The notes under the pieces: model-generated
Told to the model about the DNA's origin: nothing
The model's database searches: none
Seen by the model: only the letters and a program-made list of their open reading frames with translations
Assembly: GCF_019443745.1 (NCBI RefSeq)
Contig: NZ_CP050948.1
Location: 3,786,001-3,850,000 of the forward strand
From: Iamia sp. SCSIO 61187
GTDB taxonomy: Bacteria; Actinomycetota; Acidimicrobiia; Acidimicrobiales; Iamiaceae
Length of the DNA: 64,000 nucleotides
Direction of reading: 5' to 3'
Shown here: positions 8,748 through 17,284 of the stretch, in pieces
Layout: each line of letters begins with the position of its first letter
Position numbering within the stretch: the first letter of the stretch is position 1
Position numbers and translations under genes: made by a program

Positions 8748-9802
8748 TGCCGAAGGTCGTCGACGCCCTCTCCACCCTGTCGTTCCTCGCCCTCGACCGC
8801 GGGCTGGTCCCGACGCCGGTGCTCCACGCCGCCTGCCGAGGGCGCGTGGCCAAGCGGCTCCGCACCGAGCGGGCGGGCACCCTGGACGAGCGCAGCGACC
8901 GGTTCCGGGCGCTCGTCCAGGAGCTCCGGTCGGGCGCCGTCACCACCCACACGGCCGAGGCCAACGAGCAGCACTACGAGGTCCCGACCCGCTTCTTCGA
9001 GGCCGTGCTGGGCCCCCGCCTCAAGTACTCGTCGTGCCTGTACCCGCCGGGCGTCGACGACCTCGCCGCCGCCGAGGTGGCCATGCTCGAGCTGTACGGC
9101 GAGCGGGCCCGGCTGGCCGACGGCCAGCGCATCCTCGAGCTGGGCTGCGGGTGGGGCAGCCTCACCCTCTGGATGGCCGAGACCTACCCCGACGCCGAGG
9201 TCGTCGCCCTGTCGAACTCCCGCACCCAGCGCGAGCACATCGAGAAGCAGGCCGCCGACCGGGGACTGGCCAACGTCCACGTCATCACCGCGGACGTGGC
9301 CACCTTCGACCCCGCCGACCACGGCGAGGGCGCCCCGTTCGACCGGGTGGTGTCGGTCGAGATGCTCGAGCACGTCCGCAACCACGGCGTGATCTTCGAG
9401 CGGATCGCCCGCTGGCTGGCCGACGACGGCCTCTTCTTCACCCACGTGTTCGCCGGCCGCGACGTCTGCTTCCGCTACGACGCCGACGACCGCCGGGACT
9501 GGATGGCGAGGCACTTCTTCTCCGGCGGGCTGATGCCCCGCGACGACCTCTTCCTCCACCTCCAGGACGACCTCGCCATCGTCGACCACTGGACGCTCAG
9601 CGGGGTCCACTACCAGCGGACCTCGCTGGCCTGGCTGGCCAACCTCGAGACCCACCGGGCCGAGCTCGACCGGCTGGTGGGCACGGTCCAGGTCCGCCGG
9701 TGGCGAGCCTTCTTCGCCGGCTGCGCCGCCCTCTTCGGCCACGACGACGGCGAGGCCTTCGGCGTCAGCCACTACCTCTTCCGCCCGCGCACGCGCCCGT
9801 AG
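8747..9802 (+). CDS. SAM-dependent methyltransferase, cyclopropane-synthase-like
   Basis: 351 residues; its ATG shares one base with the preceding stop (TGATG). Motifs: NEQHYEVPTRFFEAVLG, LKYSSCLYP, SAM loop ILELGCGWGSLTLWMAE, SVEMLEHVRNHG. It belongs to the branch of the Cfa superfamily that includes plant coclaurine N-methyltransferase-like proteins and is shorter than the first copy. Two Cfa-type enzymes in one operon suggest two sequential methyl transfers or two products. Confidence 0.88.
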   Translation: MPKVVDALSTLSFLALDRGLVPTPVLHAACRGRVAKRLRTERAGTLDERSDRFRALVQELRSGAVTTHTAEANEQHYEVPTRFFEAVLGPRLKYSSCLYPPGVDDLAAAEVAMLELYGERARLADGQRILELGCGWGSLTLWMAETYPDAEVVALSNSRTQREHIEKQAADRGLANVHVITADVATFDPADHGEGAPFDRVVSVEMLEHVRNHGVIFERIARWLADDGLFFTHVFAGRDVCFRYDADDRRDWMARHFFSGGLMPRDDLFLHLQDDLAIVDHWTLSGVHYQRTSLAWLANLETHRAELDRLVGTVQVRRWRAFFAGCAALFGHDDGEAFGVSHYLFRPRTRP

Positions 9803-9842
9803 GCCACTCGGCTGCGCCTCGCCGGCCCCCGACCCCCCCGCC

Positions 9843-9881
9843 CTGACCGCCGACCGGTGCCGGGCACCGGTCCGCGGTCAG
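9843..9881. terminator. Bidirectional hairpin between convergent genes
   Basis: CTGACCGC and GACCGGTGCC pair with GGCACCGGTC and GCGGTCAG around a one-base loop, broken only by a C-C mismatch. It ends the plus-strand lipid operon and includes the stop codon of the minus-strand ATPase. There is no T tract, as is usual in very GC-rich actinobacteria. Confidence 0.75.
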
Positions 9882-10972
9882 AGGGCGAAGCGGCGGCGGA
9901 CCCAGTCGGCCAGCAGGGGGTCGACGACCACGAGGTGGCCGTCGCGCTCGGCCAGGTACCCGTTGCCGGCCAGGGCGGTGACGGCCGCCCGCGCCGTCCC
10001 CGTCGACAGGGAGAGGGTCGCCGCCGCCGTGCCGTAGACGCTGCCGCCGCCGGCCACCACCCGCAGCACCTTCTGGTGGCCCGCCGGGAGCAGGGCGAAC
10101 AACCGCTCGGAGCCGTTGTCGACCGAGGCCCGCACCTCGGCCAGGGCCCGCTCCCAGTGCTCGACCGTGGCCGCCTCGCCCTCGGGGACGGCACGCCAGA
10201 CGGCGTCGGCCAGCTGCATGGCCCGCTGCGGGTGCCCCTCGGCGGCGGCGACGAGGGGGGCGACGGCCGGTCCCGCGTCGCGTCCGGTGCGGGCGAAGCC
10301 CCCGGTGACGATGGCGACGACCTCCTCGTCGGCCATGGGGCCCAGCTCGACCAGATCGGCCTGGGCGAAGAAGGGCTGCGCCTGGTCGGTGAAGAGGGCC
10401 GCCATGGTCGACGGCTGGGACCCGGCGAACACGATCCCGAGATCCCGGTAGTGGTGCTGCAGCTCGGTGCGGAGCACCCCGGCGGCACGGGGGACCCCGG
10501 CGATGCCCGAGAACTCGTCGAGCACGAGGACGACCGGTCGACGAGCCGCCACCCGGACGAGGAGCTGGAGGAGGCTGCGCAGGCGCAGGACCGGGTCGGG
10601 GCGGTCGCGCGGGCCGCGGGACAGCTCCAGCCCCAGCACGCCGAGGCGGATGGATGCCGCCGCCGCCACCTCGTCGAGGGCCGAGCGGAGGCCACCCCGC
10701 ACCTCCGCCAACCCCCGGTCGAGCGACGACGCCACGTCGGCCATCGAGCTGACCTCGTAGAGGTCGACCCACACCGTGTCGGAGCCGACCTCGGCCAGGT
10801 CGGCGGTGACCCGGCGCAGCAGGCTGGTCTTCCCGTACCGGCGCGGCCCGAGCAGGGCCGTCAGCCGGCGGTCCGTGATGCGCTCGGCCAGATCCCGGCG
10901 CAGCTCGTCGCGACCGGTGACCTCGTCGGCCCGGAGCGGACCCTGGAACGGGAACGGGCTCGGTTCCATCAC
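9878..10972 (-). CDS. AAA ATPase (archaeal-ATPase/STAND-like)
   Basis: 364 residues. Walker A LLGPRRYGKTSLLRRV is near residue 40 and Walker B VLVLDEFSGI near 145; a helical lid and a winged-helix-like C-terminus (VLRVVAGGGSVYGTAAATL) follow. The set is typical of orphan archaeal-type ATPases, whose roles are mostly unknown. Translation starts at GTG 10972 or the adjacent ATG 10969. TAGCTT lies 6 bases upstream, and a CAGTGA/TCACTG inverted repeat (10972-10977 and 10985-10990) overlaps it, a possible operator. Confidence 0.8.
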   Translation of the reverse strand: MMEPSPFPFQGPLRADEVTGRDELRRDLAERITDRRLTALLGPRRYGKTSLLRRVTADLAEVGSDTVWVDLYEVSSMADVASSLDRGLAEVRGGLRSALDEVAAAASIRLGVLGLELSRGPRDRPDPVLRLRSLLQLLVRVAARRPVVLVLDEFSGIAGVPRAAGVLRTELQHHYRDLGIVFAGSQPSTMAALFTDQAQPFFAQADLVELGPMADEEVVAIVTGGFARTGRDAGPAVAPLVAAAEGHPQRAMQLADAVWRAVPEGEAATVEHWERALAEVRASVDNGSERLFALLPAGHQKVLRVVAGGGSVYGTAAATLSLSTGTARAAVTALAGNGYLAERDGHLVVVDPLLADWVRRRFAL

Positions 10973-11087
10973 AGTGAAAAGCTATCACTGGACCACAGGT
11001 CTGACAGAGGACGACCTCTTCGTCGGGGGGCGCCGGTGGCGGACCGGTTCTGGCCGCCACCGGGACGGTCGGTAGGTTCGCGCCGGC

Positions 11088-11897
11088 ATGGCCGCCGCAC
11101 CCGACGACGCGTTCACCCCGATGATGGCTCTCGAGCCCCACGGACCCGACACCTTCGTGGGCACCGGACCCCGCTACCCGTGGGGCGGCCTGTACGGCGG
11201 CCAGATCGTGGCCCAGGCCCTGCACGCCGCGGCCCAGACCGTCGTCGCCGAGCACCGGGTCCACTCGCTGCACGCCTACTTCATCCGCCGCGGCGACCAC
11301 GCCGAGCCCGTCCGCTACGAGGTGGCCCGCACCCGCAACGGGCGCTCGTTCACCACCCGCACCGTCGAGGCCCGCCAGGCCGTCGGGGCGATCCTCTCCC
11401 TGTCGGCGTCGTTCCAGGTCGACGAGGACGCGCCCGAGGTGCAGACCACCTCCCTCCCGGACGTGCCCCTCCCCGACGGCGCCCCCAACGACTCCTGGAG
11501 CGGCGCCTACGACCGCGTCACCCTGCCCCCCGACGCCGAGCACGGCACGGCCGCGGCGTGGGTGAAGCTCTCGCGCCCCCTCACCGGCGCCCACGACACC
11601 CCGGCCCTGCACGCCGCCGCCCTCGCCTACATGTCCGACGACGTGCCCACCGACGCCGCCCACGTCCTCGACCCCCGGGGCCGCGACACCGGGCCCGACG
11701 AGGGCCTCATCGGGTTCAGCCTCGACCACGCCGTGTGGTTCCACCGCCCGCTGCGCGCCGACGAGTGGCACCTGCACACCGTCACCTGCCACGGGCTCAT
11801 CTCGTCCCGAGGCCTCACCGTCGGCCGGGTCTTCGCCACCGACGGGACCCACGTGGCGACGGTGACCCAGGAGGTCCTCCTCCGACCGCGCCGCTAG
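11088..11897 (+). CDS. Acyl-CoA thioesterase II (TesB family)
   Basis: 269 residues with two hot-dog folds. The first has RYPWGGLYGGQIVAQAL and SLHAYFIRRGD; the second has the conserved Asp-containing GFSLDHAVWFHRPLRADEWHLH. Hydrolyses acyl-CoA to free acid and CoA, fitting the acyl-CoA catabolic genes that follow. TAGGTT at 11073-11078 lies 9 bases before the ATG, a leaderless-type promoter. Confidence 0.9.
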   Translation: MAAAPDDAFTPMMALEPHGPDTFVGTGPRYPWGGLYGGQIVAQALHAAAQTVVAEHRVHSLHAYFIRRGDHAEPVRYEVARTRNGRSFTTRTVEARQAVGAILSLSASFQVDEDAPEVQTTSLPDVPLPDGAPNDSWSGAYDRVTLPPDAEHGTAAAWVKLSRPLTGAHDTPALHAAALAYMSDDVPTDAAHVLDPRGRDTGPDEGLIGFSLDHAVWFHRPLRADEWHLHTVTCHGLISSRGLTVGRVFATDGTHVATVTQEVLLRPRR

Positions 11898-11947
11898 GTG
11901 GTGCGTCGCCAGCCGCGCCCCGCTGGGCCACTCGGCTGGGTCAGGGC

Positions 11948-12307
11948 TCAGGTGCTGCTGCTGGTCCCGAGCACCGCGACGAGGATCACCAGGTAGGCGC
12001 CGAACAGCAGCACGTAGATGCCCAGGAGCACGCTGCCGACGATGCCCAGGATCCGCCCCGTGTTGACGTTGCTGCGGTTCGAGTAGCGCAGCGGGTCCCG
12101 GTCGATCTCCTCCAGGGCCTTGTTGCCCATGGACCAGGCGAACGGGGCGAGGATCTGGCACAGGACCAGGCCGCAGATGCCGAGGATCAGCACCGTCGTG
12201 CCCTGGGGGTGCTCGACCTGCCCGCCGTAGCCGCCGTAGCCCGGCGGCGGGTAGCCCTGGTTGGGGTAGCCGCCTGGTCCGCCGTATCCGCCCGGGGGGT
12301 ATGACAT
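11948..12307 (-). CDS. DUF4190 membrane protein
   Basis: 119 residues: a Gly/Pro/Tyr-rich N-terminus (SYPPGGYGGPGGYPNQGYPP), then two hydrophobic helices (VLILGICGLVLCQILAPFAW and ILGIVGSVLLGIYVLLFGAY) around the conserved GNKALEEID. This is the DUF4190 layout. No function is assigned. TACGCT sits 6 bases upstream of the ATG. Confidence 0.85.
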   Translation of the reverse strand: MSYPPGGYGGPGGYPNQGYPPPGYGGYGGQVEHPQGTTVLILGICGLVLCQILAPFAWSMGNKALEEIDRDPLRYSNRSNVNTGRILGIVGSVLLGIYVLLFGAYLVILVAVLGTSSST

Positions 12308-12321
12308 CGCCGGAGCGTAGG

Positions 12322-13470
12322 TCAGAGGCGCTCGATGATGGTGACGTTGGCCTGCCCGCCGCCCTCGCACATCGTCTGCAGGCCGTAGCGGCCGCCGGTC
12401 GTCTCGAGGTGGTGGAGCAGGGAGGTCATGAGGCGCGCCCCGGTCGCCCCGAGCGGGTGCCCGAGGGCGATGGCGCCGCCGTTGGGGTTCACCTTCTCCA
12501 TGTCGGGCTCGAGCTCGCGCTCCCAGGCCAGCACCACCGAGGCGAAGGCCTCGTTGATCTCCACGGCGTCGATGTCGCCCATCGTCAGACCGGTCCTCTC
12601 CAGGGCGTGCCGGGTGGCGGGGATGGGCGCGGTGAGCATGAAGATGGGGTCGTCGCCCCGCACGCTCATGTGGTGGATCCGGGCCCGGGGGGTGAGGCCG
12701 TGGTCGGCGACGGCCCGCTCGCTGGCGATCAGCAGGGCGGCCGAGGCGTCGCTGATCTGGCTGGCGACGGCCGCGGTGACGCGCCCGCCCTCGACGAGGG
12801 TGGGCAGGCTGCGGATCTTGTCCCAGTTCGGCTCGCGGGGGCCCTCGTCGGCGGTCACGTCGCCGACGGGGGCGATCTCGGCCTCGAAGCGGCCCTCGTC
12901 CCGCGCCCGCAGGGCCCGGGTGTGGGACTCGACGGCGAAGGCCTCCATCTCGTCGCGGGAGATGTCCCACTTCTCGGCGATCATCTCCGCCCCCCGGAAC
13001 TGGCTGACCTCACCGTCGCCGTAGCGCTCGACCCACCCGGGCGAGGTGGTGAACGGGTCCGGGAACCCCAGGTCGGTCGCCAGGGTCATGGCCGAGCTGA
13101 TCGGGATCTGGGACATCTGCTGCACCCCGCCGGCCACGACGAGGTCCTGCACCCCGGCCATGACGGCCTGGGCGGCGAAGTGGACGGCCTGCTGGGCGGA
13201 CCCGCACTGGCGGTCGACCGTCGTGCCGGGCACGTGCTCGGGGCCACCGGCCACCAGCCAGCAGGTGCGGGCGATGTCGCCGGCTTGGCCCCCCACCGAG
13301 TCGACGTTGCCGAACACCACGTCGTCCACGGCGCCCGGATCGATCCCGGTGCGGTCGAGCAGGGCCCGGATCGAGTGCGCTCCGAGGTCGGCGGGGTGGA
13401 GCTGGCTGAGGCCGCCACCCCGCTTCCCCACCGGGGTCCGGACGGCGTCGACGATGAAGGCCTCGGGCAT
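12322..13470 (-). CDS. Acetyl-CoA acyltransferase (thiolase), FadA6-like
   Basis: 382 residues. The nucleophilic cysteine is in VDRQCGSAQQA, with the histidine motif NGGAIALGHPLGATGARL and the C-terminal CEGGGQANVTIIERL. A biosynthetic/degradative thiolase. Its neighbours are the HIP-CoA (steroid rings C/D) genes, where FadA6 performs thiolysis, so that role is inferred from context. The promoter carries the shared palindrome 14 bases upstream, next to a TATCGT -10. Confidence 0.88.
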   Translation of the reverse strand: MPEAFIVDAVRTPVGKRGGGLSQLHPADLGAHSIRALLDRTGIDPGAVDDVVFGNVDSVGGQAGDIARTCWLVAGGPEHVPGTTVDRQCGSAQQAVHFAAQAVMAGVQDLVVAGGVQQMSQIPISSAMTLATDLGFPDPFTTSPGWVERYGDGEVSQFRGAEMIAEKWDISRDEMEAFAVESHTRALRARDEGRFEAEIAPVGDVTADEGPREPNWDKIRSLPTLVEGGRVTAAVASQISDASAALLIASERAVADHGLTPRARIHHMSVRGDDPIFMLTAPIPATRHALERTGLTMGDIDAVEINEAFASVVLAWERELEPDMEKVNPNGGAIALGHPLGATGARLMTSLLHHLETTGGRYGLQTMCEGGGQANVTIIERL

Positions 13471-13483
13471 GCCCCGACGATAC

Positions 13484-13498
13484 CTGACACCCCGTCAG
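13484..13498. promoter_or_regulatory. Palindromic operator, copy 1 (thiolase promoter)
   Basis: CTGACACCCCGTCAG, immediately upstream of the minus-strand -10 element TATCGT (13482-13477). It matches three other sites (17218, 18364, 21432). Its place between -35 and -10 suggests repression. Confidence 0.75.
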
Positions 13499-13576
13499 AT
13501 CGACCGAGCCCCGCCCGCCACCCCCATCGACCGCCGCCCGCCCCGATCCCGCCGCCCTCCGTTCCGACACCGCCCC

Positions 13577-13695
13577 TTCTGACACCGCCAGGCGACAACG
13601 ACGACGCCTCACGCGAACAGAACGGCTTCCGATCGCCCGCCATCCGTTCTGACCGCGCCAGGCGACACCGATGACGCCTGGCGCGAACAGAACGG
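13577..13695. repeat. Hairpin-pair repeat, copy A, left of AbiEi/DUF559 gene
   Basis: Two hairpins, 13577-13623 and 13646-13693, are joined by a spacer containing CCGATCGCCCGCCATCC. Each begins TTCTGAC and ends GAACAGAA; the second has perfect GTTCTG/CAGAAC and GCGCCAGGCG/CGCCTGGCGC stems. The unit is repeated in the same orientation at 14831. The 404 bases from 13471 to 13874 hold only this repeat and operator copy 1. Confidence 0.85.
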
Positions 13696-13874
13696 ACCCG
13701 GGCCGGCGCGCCCGGGCGGGAGCTGTGCCGGGGAGGGTCGGCCCGCAGGTGTGGCCGCAGGCGCGGCGGGGTACCTGCCAGTCCTCCACGGCCTCCTGCG
13801 CCGGATCGGGCCGCCCGTGCCCCTGTCCCGCCTCGTGCCGCCCAGGCGGCACCCACACCGAGGAGGTCACGTCC

Positions 13875-14837
13875 ATGGACCCCGTCCTGGGCCGCATCAT
13901 CGCCGACCTGGCGCGCCGCCAGCACGGCATCGTCAGCCGCCGCCAGCTCGAGGTCGTCGGGATGTCGGTCCGCACCGTCCAGCGCCAGGCCCACGACGGC
14001 CTCCTGCTGCCCGCCGGTGCTCGCACCTACCGGCTGGCGTCCGCCCCTGTGACCGGGCGCTCGATCCTGATGGCCGCCACGTTCGACAAGGGGGCCGCGG
14101 CCTCGCACCGCGCCGGGCTGTGGCTGGCCGGTGCCACCGAGGAGCCGGAGCGGCTCGACGTGACGGTGCCGAAGGGCCGGTCGATGCGCCGAGCAGCGGC
14201 CGACGACCCACGTCTGGAGATCCACTCCACGACCTCGATGCCGGAGTGCGACATCGTGGTGATCGACCGCATCCGGTCCATGAACCTGGCCCGGAGCGTC
14301 CTGGGCGCGGCCGCCTTGGTGCCCGACGAGGTGTCGCCGGCCGAGCTGGTCGACGTGGTCGCCTCGGTGATCGAGACCGGGCGAGCGTCGATCGCCTGGC
14401 TCCGCTGGATGCTCGACGAGCGCCGGTGCCGGGGTCGCGACGGGGTCACGGCGCTCGAGGAAGCGCTCGACACCCGAGAGCAGGTCGGGCCGACGGACAG
14501 CTGGCTGGAACGCCGGACCCTCGAGCTGCTCGACGAGGCGGGCCTGCCCCGCCCGGTGCTCCAGCAGAGGATCCCTCGCACCTCGGGGAAGCCGGCCCGG
14601 GTCGACTTCCTGTTCGTGCGGGAGCGGGTGGTCCTCGAGGTGCTCGGGTGGGCGTTCCACCGGACGATGGAGAAGCAGGCCGACGACATGCTCCGGGCCG
14701 GGGAGCTCCAGATGCAGGGCTACACCGTCCTCCAGCTCACCGCGCTGGTCCTGCGCACCGACCCGGTCGGGGCCATCGCCCACGTCCGCGACGCCCTCGC
14801 CGCCGCGCCCCTCAGCCTCCGCCCCACCCCGTTCTGA
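13875..14837 (+). CDS. AbiEi-like antitoxin-domain / DUF559 endonuclease-like protein
   Basis: 320 residues; AGGAGG lies 8 bases before the ATG. N-terminal winged helix of AbiEi antitoxin type (LARRQHGIVSRRQLEVVGMS, residues 12-31). C-terminal PD-(D/E)XK/Vsr-like fold with RVDFLFVRERVVLEVLG (the D and E of the nuclease core), then QMQGYTVLQLTALVL, as in DUF559. No cognate AbiEii toxin is adjacent. The gene is framed by two direct copies of a hairpin repeat and its stop codon lies inside the right copy. Cargo of a small mobile unit is inference. Confidence 0.8.
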   Translation: MDPVLGRIIADLARRQHGIVSRRQLEVVGMSVRTVQRQAHDGLLLPAGARTYRLASAPVTGRSILMAATFDKGAAASHRAGLWLAGATEEPERLDVTVPKGRSMRRAAADDPRLEIHSTTSMPECDIVVIDRIRSMNLARSVLGAAALVPDEVSPAELVDVVASVIETGRASIAWLRWMLDERRCRGRDGVTALEEALDTREQVGPTDSWLERRTLELLDEAGLPRPVLQQRIPRTSGKPARVDFLFVRERVVLEVLGWAFHRTMEKQADDMLRAGELQMQGYTVLQLTALVLRTDPVGAIAHVRDALAAAPLSLRPTPF

Positions 14838-14950
14838 CACCGCCAGGCGACAGCCGTGACGCCTCACGCGAACAGAACCGCACCCGATCGCCCGCCATCC
14901 GTTCTGACCGCGCCAGGCGACAGCGATGACGCCTGGCGCGAACAGAACGG
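14831..14950. repeat. Hairpin-pair repeat, copy B, right of AbiEi/DUF559 gene
   Basis: Hairpins 14831-14878 and 14901-14948, with the spacer CCGATCGCCCGCCATCC, near-identical to copy A. The distal hairpin has perfect GTTCTG/CAGAAC and GCGCCAGGCG/CGCCTGGCGC stems. The first bases supply the TGA stop of the enclosed gene (14835-14837). Confidence 0.85.
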
Positions 14951-14964
14951 TCCCGATCGCAGGG

Positions 14965-16029
14965 CTACAACGCGAGGGCGTCGGCGACGCGGGTGCGGTG
15001 CCAGGCGGGGTCGCCCCAGGTCCGGGCCAGGACCTCGGCCCGCTTCAGGAAGAGGTGGAGGTCGTACTCGGTGGTGTAGCCGATCGCCCCGTGGCACTGG
15101 AGGGCGGTGCGGCCGGCCCGCCGGGCGGCGTCGGAGGCCATGGCCTTGGCCATGGAGACGTCCCGGTGGGTCGTCGCCGCGCCGGTGGCCAGCGACCACG
15201 CCGCCCGGTGCACGGCCGGTGCCGCGAACTCGAGCTGCAGGGCGGCGTCGGCGAGGTGGTGCTTGACGGCCTGGAACGACCCGATGGGCACGCCGAACTG
15301 GCGGCGCTCGCCGACGTAGCCGACGGTGAGGTCGATCATCCGGCGGGCCAGGCCGACGAGCTGGGCGGCGGTGCCCAGCGCCCCCCGGTCGAAGGCCAGG
15401 GCGGCGTCGCCGCCGGCGCCGAGGCGATCGCCGGCCCGCCACGCCTCGAGCTGGACGGTCCGTCGGCCGGCGTCGACGACGTCGGCCAGGGCCCGGTGGT
15501 CGCCGCGGGCGACGCCGTCCGCCACCCGGCGCGCCACCCACTCCCCCGTCGCCGGATCGACGTCCAGGGTCAGGAGCAGCGTGACGGCATCGCCCCACGG
15601 CACCAACCGGGTGCCGAGCGGGAGCACGGCGGCGCGGCGGCTGCCGTCGAGCACGGAGGCCAGCACCCCGTCGGGGTCGCCGGCGGTGGCGAGCAGCGGT
15701 CCGGCCACCGCCGCGGTCTCGACGAAGGGGTGGGGCAGGGCCACGTAGCCCGTCTCCTCGGCGAGGAGCACCCAGTCGAGCTCGGACAGGCCCAGGCCCC
15801 CGTGCTCCTCGGGCACGGCCACGCCGAGCACGCCCATCTCGGCCAGCGCGGCCCACACCCGCTCGACGCGGGACGGATCGGCGCGGGCGCCCTCACCCTT
15901 GCGGGCGCCGTGGGCGTCGGTGCCCTCGGGCCAGGCGGCGCGGACCACCTCCGGCGGGCACTCCTTGGCCAGGAGGTCCCGCACGGCGTCGCGCAGGTCG
16001 TGCTGGTCGTCGGTGAAGGCGAAGCGCAC
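14965..16029 (-). CDS. Acyl-CoA dehydrogenase, IpdE2-like small subunit
   Basis: 354 residues from GTG 16029 (VRFAFTDDQHDLRDAVRDLL). Acyl-CoA dehydrogenase N-domain with GVAVPEEHGGLGLSELDW; C-domain with RRQFGVPIGSFQAVKHHLAD and CHGAIGYTTEYDLHLFLKR. It is shorter than the paired dehydrogenase and lies 5 bases downstream of it. This matches the heteromeric dehydrogenases of steroid degraders (IpdE1-IpdE2 type). The assignment rests on pairing and neighbours. Confidence 0.82.
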   Translation of the reverse strand: MRFAFTDDQHDLRDAVRDLLAKECPPEVVRAAWPEGTDAHGARKGEGARADPSRVERVWAALAEMGVLGVAVPEEHGGLGLSELDWVLLAEETGYVALPHPFVETAAVAGPLLATAGDPDGVLASVLDGSRRAAVLPLGTRLVPWGDAVTLLLTLDVDPATGEWVARRVADGVARGDHRALADVVDAGRRTVQLEAWRAGDRLGAGGDAALAFDRGALGTAAQLVGLARRMIDLTVGYVGERRQFGVPIGSFQAVKHHLADAALQLEFAAPAVHRAAWSLATGAATTHRDVSMAKAMASDAARRAGRTALQCHGAIGYTTEYDLHLFLKRAEVLARTWGDPAWHRTRVADALAL

Positions 16030-16034
16030 GAGGC

Positions 16035-17204
16035 CTACTTCCGGGGCAGGCCGAGGACGCGCTCGGCCGCGATGTTGCGTTGGATCTCGTTGGTGCCGGC
16101 GTAGATCGGGCCCGACAGGGCGAACTGCCAGCCCTTGGTCCACGGGCCGTCGAGCTCGGCGTCGGGGCCGAGGATGTCGAGCGCCGTCTCGTGGAGGGCC
16201 ACGTCGAGCTCGGACCACCACAGCTTCACCAGGCTGGAACGGGCCCCGGCCGGGTGGCCGTCGGCGTCGGCCGTGACGGTCTGCAGGGTCTGGAGCCGGT
16301 AGGCCTCGGCGTGCATCCAGGCCTGCACGACCCGGTCCCGCAGCGCCGGGTCCCGGCCCCCGCGCTCGCGGTAGAGGTCGGCCAGACGGTCGGCGGTGGC
16401 GGTGAAGCGCCCCGGCGAGCGCAGCGTGAGGCCCCGCTCCGACGAGGTGGTGGCCATGGCGACCGACCACCCGGCTCCGACCTCGCCCAGCACGGGGCCG
16501 CCGGGCAGGGCGTCGTCGGGGAGGAAGGCGCCGTCGAGGAAGACCTCGGCGAAGCCCTCGTCACCGTCGAGGCGGCCGAACCCCCGGACCGTGATCCCGT
16601 CGAGGTCGAGCGGCACGAGGAGGTAGGTGAGGCCCCGATGCCGCTCGCTGTCGGGGTCGGTGCGGAAGAGGCCGAAGAGGTGGGTGCAGAAGGCGCCGCG
16701 GGTCGTCCACGTCTTCTGGCCGTCGAGGACCCACCCGCCGCGCTCGTCGTCGCGGCGGGCCCGGGAGCTGAGCGAGGCCAGGTCGCTGCCGGCGTCGGGC
16801 TCGCTCCAGCCCTGGCACCACAGGTCGTCGCCCCGGGCCATGCGCCGGAGGATGTGGTCCTGCTGGGCTGCGGTCCCGTACTCGAACACGGTCGGGGCGA
16901 GGAGGAAGATCCCGTTCTGGGTGATCCGGGGCGGGGCGCCGGCGCGGTAGTACTCCTCCTCGAAGATCAGCCACTCCCAGCGGCTGGCGGCCCGGCCGCC
17001 GTGGGCCTCGGGCCACGACACCACGGCCCAGCCGCCGTCGAACAGGGTCCGCTCCCAATCGAGGTGCTGGGCGAACCCCTCGGCGGTGTCCCCGGAGAGG
17101 ATCCGGCCGTCGTGGCGGTCGCGCCAGGCGGCCAGGTTCTCCTGCAGCCAGGCGCGGGCCTCGGCCCGGAACGCCTCTTCGTCGTCCGACCACGTCAGGT
17201 CCAC
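16035..17204 (-). CDS. Acyl-CoA dehydrogenase, IpdE1-like large subunit
   Basis: 389 residues from GTG 17204. Conserved WCQGWSEPDAGSDLASL (FAD/substrate region), QKTWTTRGAFCTHLFGL, and the end GPIYAGTNEIQRNIAAERVLGLPR typical of FadE proteins. The partner dehydrogenase follows immediately. Operator copy 2 lies 14 bases upstream, beside TACGGT (17216-17211). Confidence 0.85.
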   Translation of the reverse strand: MDLTWSDDEEAFRAEARAWLQENLAAWRDRHDGRILSGDTAEGFAQHLDWERTLFDGGWAVVSWPEAHGGRAASRWEWLIFEEEYYRAGAPPRITQNGIFLLAPTVFEYGTAAQQDHILRRMARGDDLWCQGWSEPDAGSDLASLSSRARRDDERGGWVLDGQKTWTTRGAFCTHLFGLFRTDPDSERHRGLTYLLVPLDLDGITVRGFGRLDGDEGFAEVFLDGAFLPDDALPGGPVLGEVGAGWSVAMATTSSERGLTLRSPGRFTATADRLADLYRERGGRDPALRDRVVQAWMHAEAYRLQTLQTVTADADGHPAGARSSLVKLWWSELDVALHETALDILGPDAELDGPWTKGWQFALSGPIYAGTNEIQRNIAAERVLGLPRK

Positions 17205-17217
17205 GGGCCGACCGTAT

Positions 17218-17232
17218 CTGACGACCCGTCAG
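17218..17232. promoter_or_regulatory. Palindromic operator, copy 2 (IpdE1/E2 promoter)
   Basis: CTGACGACCCGTCAG, one base upstream of the TACGGT hexamer of the dehydrogenase promoter. Same arm sequence as copies 1, 3 and 4. Confidence 0.78.
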
Positions 17233-17284
17233 GTCTCCGAAGTCGGGGTCCGGGCACGGAGCACCTCGGAGGGACTCCGTGCGC

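Noticed and set aside
13577-14950. CRISPR array or an insertion sequence
   Set aside because: There are only two repeat units around one gene, no regular spacers, and the gene is not a recognised transposase.
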